From JBCCZC01 sp039188505 (GTDB lineage Bacteria > Pseudomonadota > Gammaproteobacteria > Xanthomonadales > SZUA-38): a DNA stretch of 9,227 nucleotides. Both the position numbers and the translations under genes were made by a program. Below the pieces are notes generated by a model. The model was not told the origin of the DNA, searched no databases, and saw nothing but the letters and a program-made list of their open reading frames with translations. The number at the start of each line of letters is the position of its first letter. Position 1 is the stretch's first letter. Of the stretch, positions 7,727-9,227 are shown piece after piece. The stretch covers positions 1 to 9,227 of the forward strand of contig JBCCZC010000221.1 in NCBI GenBank assembly GCA_039188505.1, in the 5' to 3' direction.

Positions 7727-8131
7727 ATGAACGACACTACATTTCTGATGGAATTCGAATCGTTGGCCATGGCCGCGGGTGATTTCGACCATGAAGGTCA
7801 CCTGCGGCTGGCGTGGATACTTCTTTCCCGCGAGCCCAGGTTAGCCGCGTGCGAGCGCTTTGTTCGCAACCTGAAGGCTTTCGCCGGCCATCACGGCGCC
7901 CACGGCAAGTACCACGAGACGCTGACCTTCTTCTTCCTCAATCTGCTCGCCGATCGCGTCGAGGCCACCGAGCCGGCACCCGACTGGGCCAGCTTCCGCG
8001 ATGCGAATCCGGATCTCTGTGGCGACTTCCGCGCCCTCGTCGACGGGCACTACGCGCCGGAGACGATCGCCTCCGAATTCGCCCGGGCCCACTTCGTCCT
8101 GCCTGACCGCCCGGCAGCCACCGTCGCTTGA
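7727..8131 (+). CDS. Conserved uncharacterised helical protein with His motifs (DHEGHLRLAW / KYHET)
   Basis: This 134-residue soluble protein has no signal peptide or membrane segment and is mostly helical by composition. It has the pattern of a widespread hypothetical family that I recognise but cannot name: FDHEGHLRLAW at 20-30, HHGAHGKYHET at 55-65, a Trp-x-x-Phe...NPDL segment at 87-97, and the ending YAPETIASEFARAHFVLPDR at 109-128. His22, His25, His63 and Glu64 look like candidates for a metal or cofactor site on a helical bundle; this is an inference. ATG 7727 is the likely start: an in-frame TAA at 7709 blocks extension, and there is no proper Shine-Dalgarno sequence, only an AAAGAA at 7717-7722. 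It is probably its own transcription unit, controlled through the upstream palindrome. No function is assigned. Confidence 0.85.
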   Translation: MNDTTFLMEFESLAMAAGDFDHEGHLRLAWILLSREPRLAACERFVRNLKAFAGHHGAHGKYHETLTFFFLNLLADRVEATEPAPDWASFRDANPDLCGDFRALVDGHYAPETIASEFARAHFVLPDRPAATVA

Positions 8132-8240
8132 GCGTCGGACGTTGCCGCCGCAGGCGTGTTCGGGGAACATCCATCGACGGGCGCGGGCCGTGAGGGCGCG
8201 CGAAATCGGGAATATCCGCTGAACCCCGTCGTCCGACGGC

Positions 8241-8247
8241 AGGAAGG
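8241..8247 (+). promoter_or_regulatory. Ribosome binding site of the racemase gene
   Basis: AGGAAGG with its AGGA core at 8241-8244 lies 6 nt from ATG 8251, the strongest Shine-Dalgarno sequence in the window. It fixes the start. The 119-bp gap upstream (8132-8250) holds no clear promoter or terminator. Confidence 0.7.
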
Positions 8248-8250
8248 ATC

Positions 8251-8946
8251 ATGAAACCTATCGGCATCCTTGGTGGCATGAGCTGGCAGTCCACGCAGCT
8301 CTACTATCGGCTCATCAACGAGGCGGTCGGTCGCGAGCTGGGAGGTCTCCACAGCGCCGAACTGCTGATCGACAGCCTCGACTTCGCGACCTTCGATCGG
8401 CTCCAGCGGGCGAACGACTGGGCCGCCATGGGTGCAGATCTGGCGCGCCGCGCCATGGGGCTCGAGGCCGCGGGCGCGCAGGCGATGCTCATCGGATCGA
8501 ACACGATGCACCGGGTGGCGGACACGGTGGCCGAGGCCATCCAAGTTCCGCTCATCCATCTTGTCGATGAGGTCGGCGCCCATGCTGCACACCGTGGCTG
8601 GGGGCGACTGGCGCTGCTCGGAACCCGCTTCACCATGAGCGGTTCGCTCTACCCGGAACGGTTGGCCACCCGCGGCATCGAGGTGGTCGCGCCCGATGGC
8701 GCCGATGCAGACCGGATCGACGCCATCATCTTCGAAGAGCTTTGCCTCGGCGAGCTGCGCCCGGAATCGCGCACCTTCTATCTCGAGGTCGTTGCAGGGC
8801 TTGCGGCAGCCGGTTGCGACGCCGTCATTCTCGGCTGCACCGAGATCGGACTACTTCTGGACACCGACGAGGACTGCCCGCTTCCGCGGATCGACAGCGC
8901 AGAGATCCACGCGCAGGCCGCGGTCCGCTTCGCGCTCGATCGGTAG
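8251..8946 (+). CDS. Aspartate/glutamate racemase family protein, YgeA / EcL-DER-like
   Basis: This 231-residue cytoplasmic protein has full family length. It begins MKPIGILGGMSWQSTQLYYR, nearly the same as E. coli YgeA, and keeps GGLHSAELLIDSLDF at 31-45, SNTMHRVAD at 83-91, LALLGTRFTM at 120-129, IIFEELCLGEL at 159-169 and LGCTEIGLLL at 194-203. The family interconverts L- and D-amino acids without PLP, using two thiols on opposite sides of the substrate. Here the second is Cys196, but the first position (before NTMH) is Ser83. E. coli EcL-DER carries Thr at that position and was reported to be an L-Asp/L-Glu-specific racemase with an atypical active site, so a similar one-sided mechanism is plausible. 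The substrate cannot be decided from sequence: Asp, Glu and broad-range amino acids are all possible. The gene has its own ribosome binding site and probably its own promoter. Confidence 0.92.
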   Translation: MKPIGILGGMSWQSTQLYYRLINEAVGRELGGLHSAELLIDSLDFATFDRLQRANDWAAMGADLARRAMGLEAAGAQAMLIGSNTMHRVADTVAEAIQVPLIHLVDEVGAHAAHRGWGRLALLGTRFTMSGSLYPERLATRGIEVVAPDGADADRIDAIIFEELCLGELRPESRTFYLEVVAGLAAAGCDAVILGCTEIGLLLDTDEDCPLPRIDSAEIHAQAAVRFALDR

Positions 8947-9061
8947 TCGACGCCCCGTTTCGGTCGCGGCCATTCGTCTCGGTGGGCGTAGTCCCGGTCT
9001 AGAGTCTCTTCGGCGTCACAGCGAAGTTGGGCGCAAGCCAGGCGCCGCGCCGTCGACCAGG

Positions 9062-9227
9062 TCATCGACGTGCAACGCGACGCGGTAGCCATTCGGCCGC
9101 CGACACGTTCCCAGATGCGGATCTCAACTCCTGCAGAAAGCCGTCTCTGGCTGACCGCCGGAGTCGCTCTTCCACGTCCGCACGTTCGCTCCGAGCGTCT
9201 TTGACGAAATCCTTCGCTGACTGCGGC
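9062..9227 (-). CDS. Possible 3' end of a minus-strand gene, running off the window
   Basis: Only a low-confidence call is possible for the tail after the racemase (8947-9227). On the minus strand an open frame enters from the window end and stops with TGA at 9062-9064, giving about 54 residues. It includes a hydrophilic, charged, helix-like stretch (SAKDFVKDARSERADVEE, then RLRRSARDGFLQELRSA). By hand count about 60% of its third codon positions are G or C, which seems lower than in the neighbouring genes, so it may not be coding. The other frames look no better. A short GC stem at 9030-9046 has no T-tract and is not called a terminator. Confidence 0.2.
   Translation of the reverse strand, partial: PQSAKDFVKDARSERADVEERLRRSARDGFLQELRSASGNVSAAEWLPRRVARR

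Noticed and set aside
8133..8238. CGTCGGACG (8133-8141) and its reverse complement CGTCCGACG (8230-8238) flanking the gap before the racemase
   Set aside because: Each copy is nearly self-palindromic and made of common GC-rich words, so a chance match is likely. They are 88 bp apart, with no sign of a stem or duplication.
9030..9046. Short GC-rich hairpin (GGCGC / GCGCC, 7-nt loop) after the racemase
   Set aside because: The stem is only 5 bp and no T-tract follows, so it does not support a terminator.

Overview
The window is a GC-rich bacterial chromosome segment. It most likely comes from a gammaproteobacterium, possibly the Xanthomonadales/Wenzhouxiangella neighbourhood. This placement rests on three things: a gammaproteobacterial-type GlnE, a ComM/YifB-type ATPase, and a secreted-type protein ending in an 'FDDGFE' tail of the kind I associate with that group. 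It is an inference from protein character, not from a database search. I see no rRNA, tRNA, CRISPR array, insertion sequence, phage gene or att site.

Layout. (1) Positions 1-1407, plus strand: the 3' part of a gene for a probable secreted metzincin-like protein, with its 5' end outside the window. (2) Positions 1425-2933, minus strand, convergent and 17 bp away: comM/yifB, an AAA+ Mg-chelatase-like ATPase. (3) A 158-bp divergent gap, then an MFS_3/EntS-like transporter at 3092-4399. (4) glnE (4478-7219), the bifunctional adenylyltransferase/deadenylylase of glutamine synthetase. An NTF2/SnoaL-like small protein (7216-7686) overlaps it by ATGA and is probably translationally coupled. (5) A 40-bp AT-rich island holding a near-perfect 28-bp palindrome, followed by a conserved uncharacterised helical protein (7727-8131). 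(6) A YgeA/EcL-DER-like amino-acid racemase (8251-8946) with its own strong Shine-Dalgarno sequence. (7) A 281-bp tail with at most the 3' end of a minus-strand gene.

How the genes relate. glnE and the NTF2-like gene are the only pair with clear coupling. The MFS gene lies upstream of glnE on the same strand but is separated by 78 bp. The 7727 gene appears to be an independently controlled unit, because the palindrome begins two bases after the preceding stop codon. The racemase consumes or makes Asp/Glu-type amino acids, which is only loosely thematic with nitrogen control by GlnE; no operon link is visible.

Most of the window is ordinary core-genome content. The items most worth a second look are the 28-bp palindrome with a possible leaderless start, the unusual C-terminal domain of GlnE, the Ser-for-Cys racemase active site, and the metzincin motif that lacks its third zinc ligand. 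I found no convincing sign of a new multi-gene system.
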